A stretch of DNA of 64,000 nt, taken from contig JAAXNY010000006.1 of the NCBI GenBank assembly GCA_013420905.1, positions 3,658,001 through 3,722,000 on the forward strand. Direction: 5' to 3'. This document shows positions 45,925 to 58,330 of this stretch, in pieces. The position numbers were made by a program, and so were the translations under genes. Each line of letters begins with the position of its first letter. Positions within the stretch are counted from its first letter, which is position 1. Origin of the DNA: Collybia mongolica. Lineage: Eukaryota; Basidiomycota; Agaricomycetes; Agaricales; Clitocybaceae. The notes beneath the pieces are model-generated. The model saw nothing but the letters and a program-made list of their open reading frames with translations. It did no database searches and had not been told where the DNA came from.

Positions 45925-47254
45925 ATGTCAAGTCTTCATAACATTCTAAATCCAGACGATGGACGAAGACGGACAGTTAAGTATGTCGTCTCAATCATAC
46001 TTCTCGTAAACAAGCTGCCAGTTGACTGGAATATCAGGCTCCTTTTGACCATCCCAGCCGAACAACATGCATCGACGAGTGAATTGCCCTCTTCCCCTGC
46101 AACATCCCATGCCTCAGACAATAGTGACAACATTGTCGCCGATTCTGAAAGCAACGTCGGTAAACAGCTCCACGAATCGCACCCTGACTGTCCTGACAAC
46201 TTGGCATGTTTGCCCGATACCGATGGACGACCTCAACACACTCTTCCTGTTATCCTTCGATGCGCAATACTCGGGAGTCCAAGGAAAAGGCTCACGATTA
46301 GAGAGATATACGCAGCAATGGAAGCCAAGTATTCATACTATAAGACTGCTGGCCCTACCTGGAAGGTGATCTCATTCTGTATACTGTCTAATTCAGTCAC
46401 TCAAGTAAATGCACATTTAGCAATCTGTTCGACATCATCTCTCACTAAACCGTTTATTCGAACGACAGCCGAGGCCCGTGACCGACCCCGGATTCGGTTC
46501 TTATTGGACAGTGAACCTTACAGCACCTCCGGGTACCAAACGCCCACGCAAACGTGGTCGGCCCAGCAAAGGCGTAGCTGATGGTTTACCGGTTCCCGCT
46601 AAAAAGAGAGGGCGGCCTCGAAAGATATCTTCGCCAGTTGCCCCAGAAGAGGAGCCAATGGTCACACCACTTCATGAGGATGACAACGAAGAGAAAGACA
46701 TTTCAACTACCTTAAATCCGGCAATATACTTCAATAATGAAGAGGACTGTGACCTTGGACTAGATTATGAGGACGACATTGATGGTCCCCAGGGCTCCGA
46801 AGAAGATTATGAGAGTGAAGAAGAAATGATACATCCACTTGACCGACGTCCTTCTCTGGTTGGCCTGAGCATGTTTGCGCCGAGTAAATCGACGCAAACA
46901 TTTTCCCTCCCTCCTTTCTCATCCTTGCAAGAAGGCCCGAACAACGTTGTTGATCGCATGCAGGCCGAAATAGCGAGCCTGCGCCGACAATCAGCGGAAG
47001 CTGTTTCTCTTTCACTTCGACTTTCAGAACAACTTGTCAATGCCCAAGCCGAAGCCTCCAGAACTCGGTCGACTTTACGAAACGTAGAAAGTATATTAGA
47101 AGGCGAGTCGAAAAGGAGGAGGGACGCAGAAAGAAATGCTGAAAACGAAGAAAGAAAGAGGCGAAAAGCAGAAGATGTTTTAAATGCTCTCCTCTCCCGG
47201 TCGTCAAATCATGACTATCCATCGCATAACTATTCACCCCACCACCCACCATGA
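45925..47254 (+). CDS. Forkhead-domain protein with AT-hooks and C-terminal coiled coil
   Basis: Probable transcription factor. Three exons, 45925-45980, 46038-46365 and 46421-47254, give 405 aa. The winged-helix domain at ~80-165 reads LPVILRCAILGSPRKRLTIR, EIYAAMEAKYSYYK, then QSVRHHLSLNRLFERQPRP and GSYWTVNL. The QSVRHHLSLN recognition helix, built across the 46365/46421 splice, is the forkhead hallmark. Two AT-hooks follow: KRPRKRGRPSKG and AKKRGRPRK. Next is an acidic region (EEDYESEEEM). Residues ~310-390 form a basic coiled coil (ESKRRRDAERNAENEERK) likely used for dimerisation. Targets unknown. Confidence 0.9.
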
Positions 47255-47502
47255 CGAACTTTTAAGTATCATATCGGCAACAGCAGTGACATTCATTACA
47301 CAATCGTAATAAGCTTACACGGATCCATGAATAAAACTCTTACGTTAATCCTTCTTGCATCGTGAATAATACCTGGGTCAGTGAACTTGCAAAGCGTCGT
47401 CTCGGGGCGGAAATTGCGACGGGGGCTGTTGCCAAATACTGGACAACATGCAGAATTTTTGGATATTTCGGTGCTGATCGGCTAGCTACAGCTCTCACGA
47501 AA

Positions 47503-50500
47503 ATGACCATACCAACAACGGGTCGACCAAAACTCAAGACTGCGTGCGTTTTACACAGGTTGCGTCTTCACGATCTACTGAAACTATGATTCCGAAGATT
47601 CAAAAATGCACGTTCGATCGCCCCGTTATATACTTCTGGACCAGTTGCTCTCACCACAGACGGTGTCAAGATTGTTACATGTGTAGCAGAAGATGTGCTC
47701 CTCACTAATGTACTCACCGGCGTTGAGATCTGTCGGTTCTCTGGGGTGCGCTCTCACTTAATTCTGTCTATCTCACTTTTAAAAACAATCAAATGATAGG
47801 ACACCCAAACCATCAACTCCCTATGTATATCGCCTTCGTCGGCCCATTTGCTTGTATTCACAGCATCTCTCTCTCTGCGAATATTCGAAATACCTATATC
47901 CTCTACTCCCACAAAGAGACCCGTGCAACCGATTCGTGTCATATCGCGTGCACACGACGCACCGGTCCATGTCTGCAAAACTGACCCTACATCCACCTAC
48001 CTCGCTTCGGGATCCGCTGATGGTGTGGTGAAGGTCTGGGATATCCGTCATGGGCATGTCACACACGTCTTCAAAGGCCATGGTGGTATTGTAAGCGCTC
48101 TGGTATTCAATTTCCCTCAGGATGTTTCCTCTGTGGCGAGGAAGGAGTCGATGCACCTAATCACTGCGTCTGCGGACACACGCATTAGGCTATTCGACCT
48201 ATCCGCTTCTTCGAAATCATCCCATACAAGGAAACCTGACGCAGTTCTGGAAGGACACGATTCTGTCCCTCGTGGCCTGGATGTGTCTCTGGATGGCAGG
48301 TGGTTGATCAGTGGTGGCAGGGATTCGGTTGTGCTGGTCTGGGACTTATCATCAAGTGAGCAATCACAAACAAGTAGCACCAAGAGCAAAGGAAAGGACA
48401 AGGCATTCATGCCTACCCTCGTGAAGACAATTCCAGTCTTAGAGCGAGTCGAGGCATTGGGCCTGCTACGTCCCGACGAGGATATGGCTGGATCGACTTC
48501 CGGACCTGGTAGGATACGCTTTTATACAGGAGGTGAGAAAGGTATAATAAAAATTTGGGATGGGAAGGATGGCAACATTCTATTCACCCTTGGCAGAGAG
48601 CAGTCCAAGGTAATCGGTGAGCAGGATGAACAACGGCAGATAATTGACGTCATGTGAGCTCTCCTTTGCTCGTTTTCGAGATCCGATTTACCCTATGCTC
48701 TTCAGGTACATACCAGAGACATCGAGCGTAGTATCTGTCCATGCAGACCAAAATATCGTCTTCCACTCCCTCTCGACCCAGTCACTAACACAACAGTTGA
48801 TTGGTTATAACGATGAAATTGTCGACGCAACATTCTTATCCCTAAATCTTCCCGGTTTGAGAGAAAAAAGCCAAGGCACAGACTCACATCTTGCTCTTGC
48901 CACCAACTCTTCCCTCATTCGAGTTTATTCTTCAAACGCGTTCGACGCTCGCCTTCTCGAGGGGCACACAGATATTGTCTTGGCATTGGATCACGGCAAT
49001 GGAGGACTTCTACTTGCAAGTGGGAGTAAAGATCGCTCCGCTAGGATATGGGCTCCTCTCCAAATGAAGCCGGGCAGTAACAATACTGACTGGGGGTACG
49101 GCTGTGTCGCAATCTGTGAAGGCCATGCTGAAAGTGTTGGCGCAATCGCCATGTCCCGAAAGGCGGGAAGTGATGACGGAAGTCACCCTCAGTTCATGTT
49201 CACTGGAAGCCAGGACCGAACAATAAAAATGTGGGACTTGACAGGCGTCCCCCTCGTGTGTGAAGATGAAAACGATGGCGAAGTAATACGATGCAAGAGT
49301 CTGACCACTCACAAAGCACACGAGAAAGATATCAACTCACTTGACGTCGCCCCGAATGACAGATTTCTTGTTTCGGGATCGCAAGATCGAACCGCAAAAA
49401 TATATTCGATCGAGTACAGTGCTGGAACCAATGGCGCTCGCGGGGAACTGAAACTGATTGGAACGTGCAAAGGGCATAAGCGCGGGGTATGGAGTGTTCG
49501 TTTTGGGCGGACTGAGCGAGTATTAGCGTCGGGAAGTGGGGATAAGACGGTCAAGCTTTGGAGCCTCGACGATTATTCATGTTTGAAAACTTTTGAAGGT
49601 CACACAAATTCCGTATTGAGGGTCGATTTCATCAATGCGGGTATGCAACTGGTCAGTTCGGCTTCTGATGGACTCGTAAAGCTATGGGATATACGGGAAG
49701 AGGAGTGCGTAGCTACCATGGACAATCATGAAGACAAAGTAAGTTCCCCTTCTTCCTCCACCTTCCCATAGCCTGATCCAAAGAAACTTCAGGTGTGGGC
49801 GCTGGCGGTGAGCACTGATGAGAAAACGATTGTCTCTGGTGCCGCCGATTCTATTGTTACATTTTGGGAAGACTGTACAGAAGAACAAGAGGAGGAAAAG
49901 GAGTTAAAAAGAACAGAGATGGTTCTGAAGTAAGCCAAACTATGGACAGGGTGGACGTCTTACTAACGACCTGTCACAGAGAACAAGACTTCTTGAATTA
50001 CCTCTCGCTGAATGACTACCGAAAAGCAATCCAGCTTGCTTTAGCTATGCAACAGCCAGGAAGGCTTCTTTCTCTCTTCAAAAGCATCAAAGCCGTTGAT
50101 GCGAATGATACTTCCATAACTGGACGCCCTTCCGTCGATGAAGTTCTTCGCACTCTTGTTGGATCGGAGCTCGCCAGACTACTTCTATACATAAGAGACT
50201 GGAACACGAACGCGAAAACGAGCCACGTTGCCCAAGTGATACTACACGCTATAGTAAAACTCAAGTCGTCGGAGGAAGTGATGAAGGCTTTCCAGGATGA
50301 ACTGGACGAAATAGCCTTCGTGAACAAGGACGAAAACACCAAGAGCCCAGTAACAACTGGAACAACGCTCAAGGACCTAGTGGATGCTCTCATTCCGTAT
50401 ACAGAGCGACATTTGGCGAGGATGGACAAATTAGTCCAAGAAAGCTACATGGTCGATTATATTCTTGGAGAGATGGATGATGGCATGTTCGATATTGGTG

Positions 50501-50532
50501 ATGATGAAATGGATGTGGATACAGGAGCATGA
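47503..50532 (+). CDS. UTP13: U3 small nucleolar RNA-associated protein 13 (Utp13/TBL3)
   Basis: WD40 scaffold of the SSU processome (UTP-B), needed for 18S rRNA maturation in the nucleolus. Six exons, 47503-47543, 47598-47745, 47800-48653, 48706-49738, 49793-49929 and 49980-50532, give 921 aa. Two tandem propellers are visible from many GH..WD blades, for example YLASGSADGVVKVWDIRHGH, WLISGGRDSVVLVWDL, FMFTGSQDRTIKMWDLTG, VLASGSGDKTVKLWSLDDYS and LVSSASDGLVKLWDIREEEC. The C-terminal Utp13 domain starts FLNYLSLNDYRKAIQLAL, includes LLLYIRDWNTNAKTSHVAQ and ends in an acidic tail. Convergent with the lyase gene, 106 bp apart. Confidence 0.95.
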
Positions 50533-50638
50533 GATCCTTCATACCTTGATCGTATGTATTGTACAGATGGTATCCAATATATTGGTTGACTGTCGTTCCC
50601 TCTCTAAATTGATCGTCACCCACACTGATGGTTTTCAT

Positions 50639-51502
50639 CTACATTTTCGCGATCCTACCCAGACGGCATCCTTGTACGCCATTGAACAAGAGGACCCAAT
50701 CGCCCTCTTGTATGCTGTCTTTGGTTAAGATTCCATCTTTGTCTTCCTGAATTCGTCCTTGTTCCAGAAGCCATCGCCGGAGGACGCCAGGAAGGCAGCC
50801 TGTTGATGTTGGCGGGGTGACCCACTGAAGTGAACGATGAAACGCAACGTTGAAAATAGAAGTTTCGGTTATGAGACCCTGGGGGTTGAAAAGAAGGACA
50901 TCTGATGCAGCGAATGATGCGGGACTAAGAGATAATCCAACTCGCAGGCGTGCATCATTGTAAACCGTTCGATGCGTAGTTTTAGTCGAGGTGAACAGAG
51001 AGGCTGGGGTAGGCTCAGAATCGATATATATGGGTAAGACAGACCCGAAATATGAGGCATTGTCAGAGATGGGGCTAAAGAAAGCCGCAGCGGTAGGGTC
51101 TGTGATAAACTTGGACGTCGGTGCGAGCGATACATTCAATGTCCCAGACTCTGAAAGGGTGATGCGAATCTTAGATTGAAGATCGATAAAAAAGATTAGA
51201 GGTTTAAAGGAGGAGAGCCCTACCTTGAAAGCGTTTGATGCGTTCTGGTCAGTGTGATCTGCCAGGGTTGCTTCGCAGGCAGACTTGATCGCATCGTAAT
51301 TCAGAGCACGCCGGGCATGGGTCCAGCCATGTTGTTCAGCTGCAACCCTAAGACGATCGAGATGATAAGGGAGTAGCATGAATGAAGATGGACCAGCATG
51401 ATCGTTGTTCCACCTGAGAGTTGGCAATAGCGTATCAACTCGAGTCGAGCTCAGCAGCTCATACGAACTTTCTTGGCTGTGTTGCTCTGGGAGAAGAGAC
51501 AT
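50639..51502 (-). CDS. Aminodeoxychorismate lyase-like PLP enzyme (class IV aminotransferase fold)
   Basis: Probably releases 4-aminobenzoate and pyruvate from aminodeoxychorismate for folate synthesis (Abz2 role). Two exons, 51502-51224 and 51169-50639, give 269 aa. N-terminal ELLSSTRVDTLLPTLRW and SFMLLPYHLDRLRVAAEQHG match the fold-type IV start. STKTTHRTVYNDAR supplies the TK(T/D)xxR...Y segment containing the PLP Lys. LLFNPQGLITETSIFNVAF matches the EGxxxExxxxN motif, with Gln where many have Glu. PPTSTGCLPGVLRRWLLEQG completes the phosphate-binding TxxxLxGxxR. Compared with branched-chain aminotransferases it is short, which favours the lyase. Confidence 0.85.
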   Translation of the reverse strand: MSLLPEQHSQESSYELLSSTRVDTLLPTLRWNNDHAGPSSFMLLPYHLDRLRVAAEQHGWTHARRALNYDAIKSACEATLADHTDQNASNAFKVGLSSFKPLIFFIDLQSKIRITLSESGTLNVSLAPTSKFITDPTAAAFFSPISDNASYFGSVLPIYIDSEPTPASLFTSTKTTHRTVYNDARLRVGLSLSPASFAASDVLLFNPQGLITETSIFNVAFHRSLQWVTPPTSTGCLPGVLRRWLLEQGRIQEDKDGILTKDSIQEGDWVLLFNGVQGCRLGRIAKM

Positions 51503-51709
51503 TTTCCACGTGGTCACCATCAATCTCCTCCATCCTATACATACATATTGATCCTGACTAATACTGCTTCTGCAGACTAAAAACAATTATTTATAAGTAT
51601 GAAGATTATATCACATTTGTCATCGAAAGTCAAGTCAAAGAAGTTCACGCATCGAGTATCAGGTCGTAATCTAATATTTCGCCTTTCCTCTTCCACTCCT
51701 GAAACCACC

Positions 51710-53243
51710 TCAAGCCATCTTATGGCCATAGACTTCATCGCCTGCATACTTGGCTTCGACGGAACGTTCTTCAGGCGCTGTGTCATTGTCTGTCACAACT
51801 TCTTTCTTTACGTGAATGGAGTGAAGTGTATGACCTGCCATCGTTTGACTCTGAGTCTGCATGCGGAATGCGTTCTAAAAACCTCAATTAGCTATCATGA
51901 TACACATGGGGAAAAACCAAGACATACATCACTATCAACATCGATTGTCGCATTCAGGTTCTTGAGCTCAATACGAGCATTGAGGGTATCAAGCAGAGTC
52001 TGATGCCATGTTATCAATCAGCCCAACAATAGTAGATGTGAAAAACCCACATTGGTATAAATTCTGCCAATGGGATATGCAAACATAGCATACAAATTGG
52101 TGTTAGGATGTAAAAGGAAAGTGAAAAGGTCTGCCAGCGCAAAAATCGATGCGAAAAGACCCGTTTGGACAGCACCACGAATCAAGCGGTTGATGATGGT
52201 GTCAGTCTTGCGGAAGCCAGTTCGCGAGCGACCAAGAACAAAGGAGAGGATAACTATACCAGTATTCAGATACAAGGTCGAATCCAACAAGATTTGTTTA
52301 CGCACAAGTGATGAGCAAGTCAGCACTGGTCTGGAATGTAAGCCAGCATGTGACAAGTGGTTTCAAGGGTGCAAATTTGGCAACTCTGAAATTGCAGGTT
52401 CATTAGCAACCTCACCAAGGCTATTGATGAACATTGTTCCTACTCTTTAATGATTCCGGATTTGACCCCGGCATAGACACCAAATATGAAGCCGAGAACA
52501 CTCAAAATCCCAATGATGCCAAAGAGGAACTTGTTCTTCGTGAGAACAAAGACCCTGTAACCGAAATTAGAAAATCCGTCAGGTTAATATGTTGTTCTTA
52601 CCGATGCCCAAGGAAGAATTGGGTAATAATCGCCGCGACAGAGGTCGCAACGGCCGTAAATGGAATGGTCCAGCTAATGACTAAACAGAGCCAGTGAGGA
52701 ATTCATAACAAATGACGACGCTTTCTAGGACTGACCCCCAAGACTGGCAGGATTGGCATAATTAGTCACACTACAATCTGTTAGTAAAATTTCATGAGAA
52801 GAGCATATCTGAAGTACCATGTCTCCCAAGCGGCGTAGACAGCCCTGTCAAAATTGTCACTATTGCCTACATGCAGAATACGAACAAGAACTTACACTGC
52901 ACTGTGCAACGTGTCCGTTACAAATAGAGTCCATACAACACTCTTGATCCAAAGAGGATCGTTGAATTCTACCCGGGAGGTCAGAGGCGACGGTTATAGA
53001 GCGGCATAATGAAAAATGCTTACTTGCGTTGGCGTACACCACGAACTGGTATGTAACAAGTCCATACAGATAGGTATTGACTAGGAAAGGTTAGACGGGT
53101 ATTAGCATACCATCAAAGCAGCCTCTTATATATACTCACAGAATAAACCTATCAATAGAACACCTATGACGAAAAGATGTTCAGGACAAGGAGACGATTA
53201 TATTGAAATGTCACTTACCAACGGACATGTCGAAGTCACCCAT
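51710..53243 (-). CDS. DUF6534-type multi-pass membrane protein
   Basis: Typical mushroom-expanded membrane protein of unknown function. Many short exons (about ten) rebuild the start MGDFDMSVGVLLIGLFFNTY, then LVTYQFVVYANAKFNDPLW, WTLFVTDTLHSAVAVYAAWE, NYANPASLGVISWTIPFTAV, IITQFFLGHRVFVLTKNKFL and ADLLITFILSFVLGRSRTGF. These give about seven hydrophobic helices. The defining DUF6534 segment is NRLIRGAVQTGLFASIFALA with YAMFAYPIGRIYTNTLLDTL. The cytosolic tail (VKKEVVTDNDTAPEE...) is charged. The start ATG at 53243 is followed by a 25-nt first exon. Divergent to the O-methyltransferase gene. Confidence 0.83.
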
Positions 53244-54054
53244 GATGAGGAAGATTCAGCGTACAGATAGCAAAGAACCCGGGGTGGAAGTTGGGCAGTT
53301 GGTTTCTGCCATCTCTATGCGCCTTTTTTAAGTTGAGTTGTAATCCGCTAAACGAAGGTTTAGCGAGAAGAAGTTCCTACGTTGCAAGGGTTGGATGAAA
53401 AACGACAACCTTCAAGTAACACGTCCAAATCGCCGTTCAGGGAACCTGAACGAAAGGGTTCAGGCCTAGTGGGTCCTAGTTTGCGCGCGTCCAGGGAAAG
53501 GCGAAACTGGGAAACACTAATTGATCGATCTGATCTGTAGTGGGGCTTAGGATCGATCACTTACATAATTCGAAGCGAATCGTCTCTCCCATCTCCAACC
53601 TGAACCGTTCAGTTTTCCAAAATTTTAATGTTCATCGAATGTAGTGTGAACATGGAATTTACAATCAACTCTCTGCCATAATCGCTTTTTTCGATTGTCT
53701 AAATGCAACAGATGTGCACCTCGCCCTGATTCTGATTCCGATAATATCAACATCGTTTTCAGGTCCCCGTGGACAAAGCAAGATTTGGAGATTTGGGGCC
53801 GTCCATATGTGGTTAGCACGCACCTGACAAGCGAGCCCAATCTACTGGATGCCGCCATCATGCAGCGGCTTCTATATTATCTCCTAGAATTCGGATAACT
53901 CGGGACGATCGACAGCATGTTCTAGGAGCCTTGCAAACTACACGACATGGGCAACACATCGTCGCTGAGTAGGATTCACGCGCAAATAAACGAAACACCA
54001 AACAAAATTTGGGGAAGAAGATTTCGGCCCCCCCACTCACACTACCTCTCGAAG
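53244..54054. promoter_or_regulatory. Divergent intergenic region
   Basis: 811 bp between the DUF6534 start (minus) and the O-methyltransferase start (plus). An open frame at 53695-53898 has no start context or family match and is not called. Confidence 0.4.
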
Positions 54055-55985
54055 ATGTCTATCTCTGAACTCACCAGCCTCCAGCAAACCCTTAACAGTG
54101 CCATTGACGCTTTCAAAGCTGAATTGGCTGCACAGAATTTGCCCGAGCCTTCGTTGAATACTTCCAGACCTCACCCTATTGATGACATTGCGTACCTCCC
54201 AACCCCGGCGATGCATGAGGCTCGTCGAACAGCTTTGGCTAGTCTTGTAAGTGGATTGTACAGGTATTCCCACCACAGCAAGCTGACCACATAATTCTCC
54301 TGTAGGGACTGATCAAGTCCCTGATTCAGTCACCACATGATGCCTTAGTGGCAAATACATGGATGTCTCTTGAAATTGCAGGCGTCAGGCTCGTCGCGGA
54401 AATTGGTCTCGCTAGCATTTTGGATGGCTCCGAAGATGGTCTAAGCATCGAAGAAATCGCAGCAAAAACTGGCGTCGATGGCCCGAAACTAGGTACATCT
54501 ACTTGAATACATTTTGGATATATGTGTTTAAGTACCGTCACAGAGCGGGTCATCAGGCTCTTGGTTACCCAAGGATGGTTCCGCGAATCGAGACAAGGAT
54601 TCTTTGCTAATAACCGTCTAAGTAACCTGATTAAAAACGATCAATCTGGGTTCTATCTTGCGACATACATGTACGACCGTGCACCCTCTTCTACCACAGA
54701 AGCTCATCCGTAAAACCATCTTAAGGAATGACCTTTTCAACAAAGTATCTGGTGACTTCCCCGCTATGATCAACCATCCCGATCCCGAATTCAAAAAGAA
54801 AACGGACCCTCTGCACACCGCGTTCCAGCTCTCTCACAAGACTGACGTCTCTTTCTTTGGTGCTGACGGCTGGCTTACCAAAGACCCCGAAGACGCGGTT
54901 AAATTCGGCTTCTGGTGAGCAACCCGTTCAGGCAGGCAGCTACATACTGGTGCTGATGTCTCATTTCCACTAAGCATGGGTGCCGTTGGGCCTACTTCAG
55001 ATCCAGGCGTTGCCGCTGACTTCCCGTGGGCGGAGATAGCCCGTGGTAAGGATGCGATTGTTGATGTGGGTGGAGGCCAGGGAACCTTGTGTTGTTCTCT
55101 TGCCGTCAAGTAAGATTCAGAAATTGGAGCGTTGGTTTTGCACTGCTGACTATAAATTCCTGCAGATACCCTGAGATCAAAAACTTCATTGTGCAGGATC
55201 TCCCAGAAACGCGAGAAGCTGCCGAGTCTTTCATCGCCTCGAAGGGTTTATCGGACAGAGTCAAATTCGAAGTCCAGGATTTCTTCAAACCCCAACAGCG
55301 CAATGGCAAATACGTGTTTGTTATGCAACGAGGTTCGTCGTTAAATGATTTTATTTATCGTTACCAGGATCTGATGCATGAGGATAGTTTTGCATGACTG
55401 GAGCACAGAAGAAGGTAATTACCAGATCGAGTCATGACCTTTACGATTACTGACACAGTTCGTAGGTGCCAAGATGCTTGGGCACATTCGCGACGTCCTA
55501 AACAAGGATGTGAGTTGTACCCCGGCTTCAACCAACTCTCATACTCATTTTGTGGCAGAGCTGTCTCCTGGTCATCGATACTGTAATTCTACCCGGCGTG
55601 GTTAGCTCCAAGGGCCCATCTCTTTCGGAATCGCTCGCGAAAACTAATAAGAACTCGTACGAGCCTGTTCCCCCACCTGAATTCATCCCTGTCGACTTTG
55701 GCGATGCGAGCCGCATTCAGCATCAGATTAACGTGGCCCTGACTGCTCTGTGCAACTGTGCGTGGAATACTTTTTAAACATTTTTAGATTTTCAATTGAT
55801 TTATTTTCCCAGCATTCGAACGAACCCTCCCACAGCTGCAAGAGATGGTGGAGTTGGGTGGGCTCAAAATTAAGAAAGTAAACGCCACGAGGTCAGTTCC
55901 AACTATACCTGCCTAGTTCATGACTTGACCCCCGATGACATTCAATAGAGGGTGGGCCTCGATTACCGAAGTTGTACCGGCCTAA
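54055..55985 (+). CDS. COMT-type SAM-dependent O-methyltransferase, with apparent frameshift
   Basis: Plant/fungal-type O-methyltransferase, usually acting on small phenolic or polyketide substrates. Exons: 54055-54246, 54306-54492, 54544-54914, 54975-55109, 55166-55332, 55388-55414, 55466-55509, 55559-55757, 55813-55891 and 55949-55985. The dimerisation part has WMSLEIAGVRLVAEIGLASI and ERVIRLLVTQGWFRE. The SAM-binding motif is DAIVDVGGGQGTLCCSLA. FIVQDLPETREAAESF binds the adenosine. VLHDWST carries the catalytic-type His-Asp. In exon 3 the frame of FYLATYMYDR must shift by one base near 54675-54682 to reach VHPLLPQKLIRK. No intron fits the gap. Either a sequence error or a disabling mutation in this strain. 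No biosynthetic cluster surrounds it. Confidence 0.85.
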
Positions 55986-56684
55986 GCCATATCAGATACA
56001 ATTACTCTTCGAACTTATCTTTCTCAGCATCTGCTGCAATATACAATCATTTACTCGCTTTTTTTCGGTCGTCCAATTGAGGCTTGATACTTTCAGGGCT
56101 CAAGTACATGTCACTGAATCCGCTAAAAGGTCCAAACCTACTTCTTTTTTAAGGCATACAACAGCCCTTGATGTCAAGTCCTGCACCATTTGTCGATATA
56201 GATATGCAAACCTGAGCCTCGCCGGCGCTTGGCGTGCTCAGGTCCATCCGCGAGGGGGACTTGAAAAGCCGTCAATCACTTTCAAGCCGACGGCTGTTAC
56301 TCGGCTGTAGATATATTTGGAACACATGAATTCATTTACCTAAGGTGTCTTGTCCAGATCCCTAACAACATATACTTACCTAACGGCATTCTCTGAAGAT
56401 ACGGTTCCAAATGCAAATATCTCGGTTTTACGTATGTTGTATAGCGAACATGAAACCGTGCACAGGGATATGGTATACTGCACCCGTTTCATCCTGGAGT
56501 GAGTAACGATCAAGTGGGGTACACTGGCAGTTACTGCAGACTGGCGTCGGCTGCGAGAAAGGGTTAGTGAACTGTGGACCTAGCGGTCCGCCGCCTACCT
56601 GTCACTTCGTCGGGGCCGTTCTGATACCCTAACTCTTGTTTGAGCGCCCACACGGCCCAATACAGATATGTCGCTACATTTGTC

Positions 56685-57090
56685 TTCTGTGACTTTTTTT
56701 TTATTTCGAAAGCGACAGACGTACCCCTTCGGGTTGGAGATGCTGCTCGGTACAACGCTTCGAAGGACACACTCAGCAAATCAGGGACCGCGAACAGAAT
56801 TTTCCCGGATCCGCCCTGCGATTTCTTACCAGAAAGGACACAAAATTTTTACCACTGTCGGGGTTCTGGGAAGCAGCACTTTCTGTGACTTTTTTATTTA
56901 TTTCGAAAGCGACAGACGTACCCCTTCGGGTTGCAGATGCTGACTCGGTACAACGCTTCGAGGGACACACTCAGCGAATCAGGGACCGCGAGCAGAATTT
57001 TCCCGGATCCGCCCTGCGATTTCTGGAAAAAAAAAAAAAAAAGGACACCAATTTTTTTACAACTTGTCGGGGTTCCGGGAAGCAGCCACT
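56685..57090. repeat. Two-copy tandem duplication, about 200 bp unit
   Basis: Copy 1 is 56685-56880 and copy 2 is 56881-57090. Both begin ttctgtgactttttt and end with cggggttc(c/t)gggaagcag(c)cact. Most of the unit is near-identical, with single-base changes and a longer poly-A in copy 2. No open frame is conserved in both. Confidence 0.85.
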
Positions 57091-57626
57091 TGTGTGTGCG
57101 TATGCCAAGTATTATCGCTCATCAGCCAGAACCACGCCAGCCCCCACCGCCCGAGCAGGTGGCCGAGCCGTTGGTGGTTCCGCAGGTCAGATGACGGAAT
57201 CGAAGGCTTACTTTGCACTCCATCGGTCTATCGTGGCGTGTGGCGAGCAGTGGCGGTTCCGGGCAAGCCCCATGGATGGCAGGTGATCTCAAGCAAGACC
57301 AGGGGGTTCCCAAGCACGATTGCTGAACACACTACGTATGGTAGACTAAAATCCACCCTCGTGGCAGATGGAGGATACCCAGTGTGTGGGGTCGTGTTTT
57401 AAAATTGGCAAAGACCATCATGCATCATTTATTTTTTTTTTCCAATCCATACAATAGATCCATAGTAGATAAGATCCGAGTGTGGGTCCATATTTGCGAG
57501 TTACTTGATGAAAGTGTGGGCGACTTGAAGCGTGCTTGAAACCTGGATCTGGCCATGGAGTCGAATTTATGGACATGCGCACCAGACCCGAATATGATGT
57601 GTCGAGTGTCGAGGACGCTTGGGCAC

Positions 57627-57657
57627 AAGAGGTGCCAGATCTTCCGATCCTGGACAT
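57627..57657 (+). repeat. Left arm of a 31-bp inverted repeat
   Basis: The segment containing agatcttccgatcctgg matches the reverse complement of 58300-58330 with one mismatch. The pair spans 704 bp in total. Both arms are also bordered by the same 11-mer gcttgggcaca in direct orientation. Confidence 0.7.
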
Positions 57658-58299
57658 TCAACCTGAATCCCAATTTGGAAGTCGGTGATGTCCGAAGAAC
57701 GGCAGGACGGCAAGACCATCAACCAAATCAACCCAGCTAAGCTTCGGCATGAGCTCGGCAACCCTCACTGTTGACAGAAAGTGTATTTGAGTTGACTTTC
57801 TCGAGTGCAGATAAAAGTCTATAAGTACTTATATTAGATGTAGGCCTTAGAAACACAAGAAAGATATGCAGTATGATGAATACAAGAAATAATAGGCATG
57901 ATAATGTACAGCATGGTTCACTTATAAGACAGTAGTGTCAACTCAAAAGACATCTAAGCTATCCTTGTGAGGAACAGTAGAAGATGGATACTGCAAAGAG
58001 GTCAGGTATCAATAAAGGAAACATCCTTTTTGAGTGGTGCAGTAGAAGGTACAGAGAGAGTATAAATAGCGGGTGTGGGCTGAGGTAAACCACACACAGT
58101 CTATATACAGACCATTGTAGGAATGATATCTTGGGGTAGGCACGTTAATGAGCTTAGAATTAAGCAAAACGCGTCCAATATTGTTAAGATAATGTCGAGG
58201 CGATGTAAAAACTTTGCTTACTCGGTTGAGGTGTAGCCATCTGATGCCGTTTGCCAACACAACCCACAACAGTTTCCTTATTTGGGGGCCTCGGCTATG

Positions 58300-58330
58300 A
58301 TGTCCAGGATCGGAAGATCTGACACCTCTT
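58300..58330 (-). repeat. Right arm of a 31-bp inverted repeat
   Basis: Reverse-complement partner of 57627-57657. The internal 640 bp has no recognisable gene, so a small MITE-like element or a fold-back remnant is possible but unproven. Confidence 0.7.

Noticed and set aside
53625..53898. Overlapping plus and minus open frames
   Set aside because: No start context, no splice partners and no family resemblance; lies in the shared promoter of two well-supported genes.
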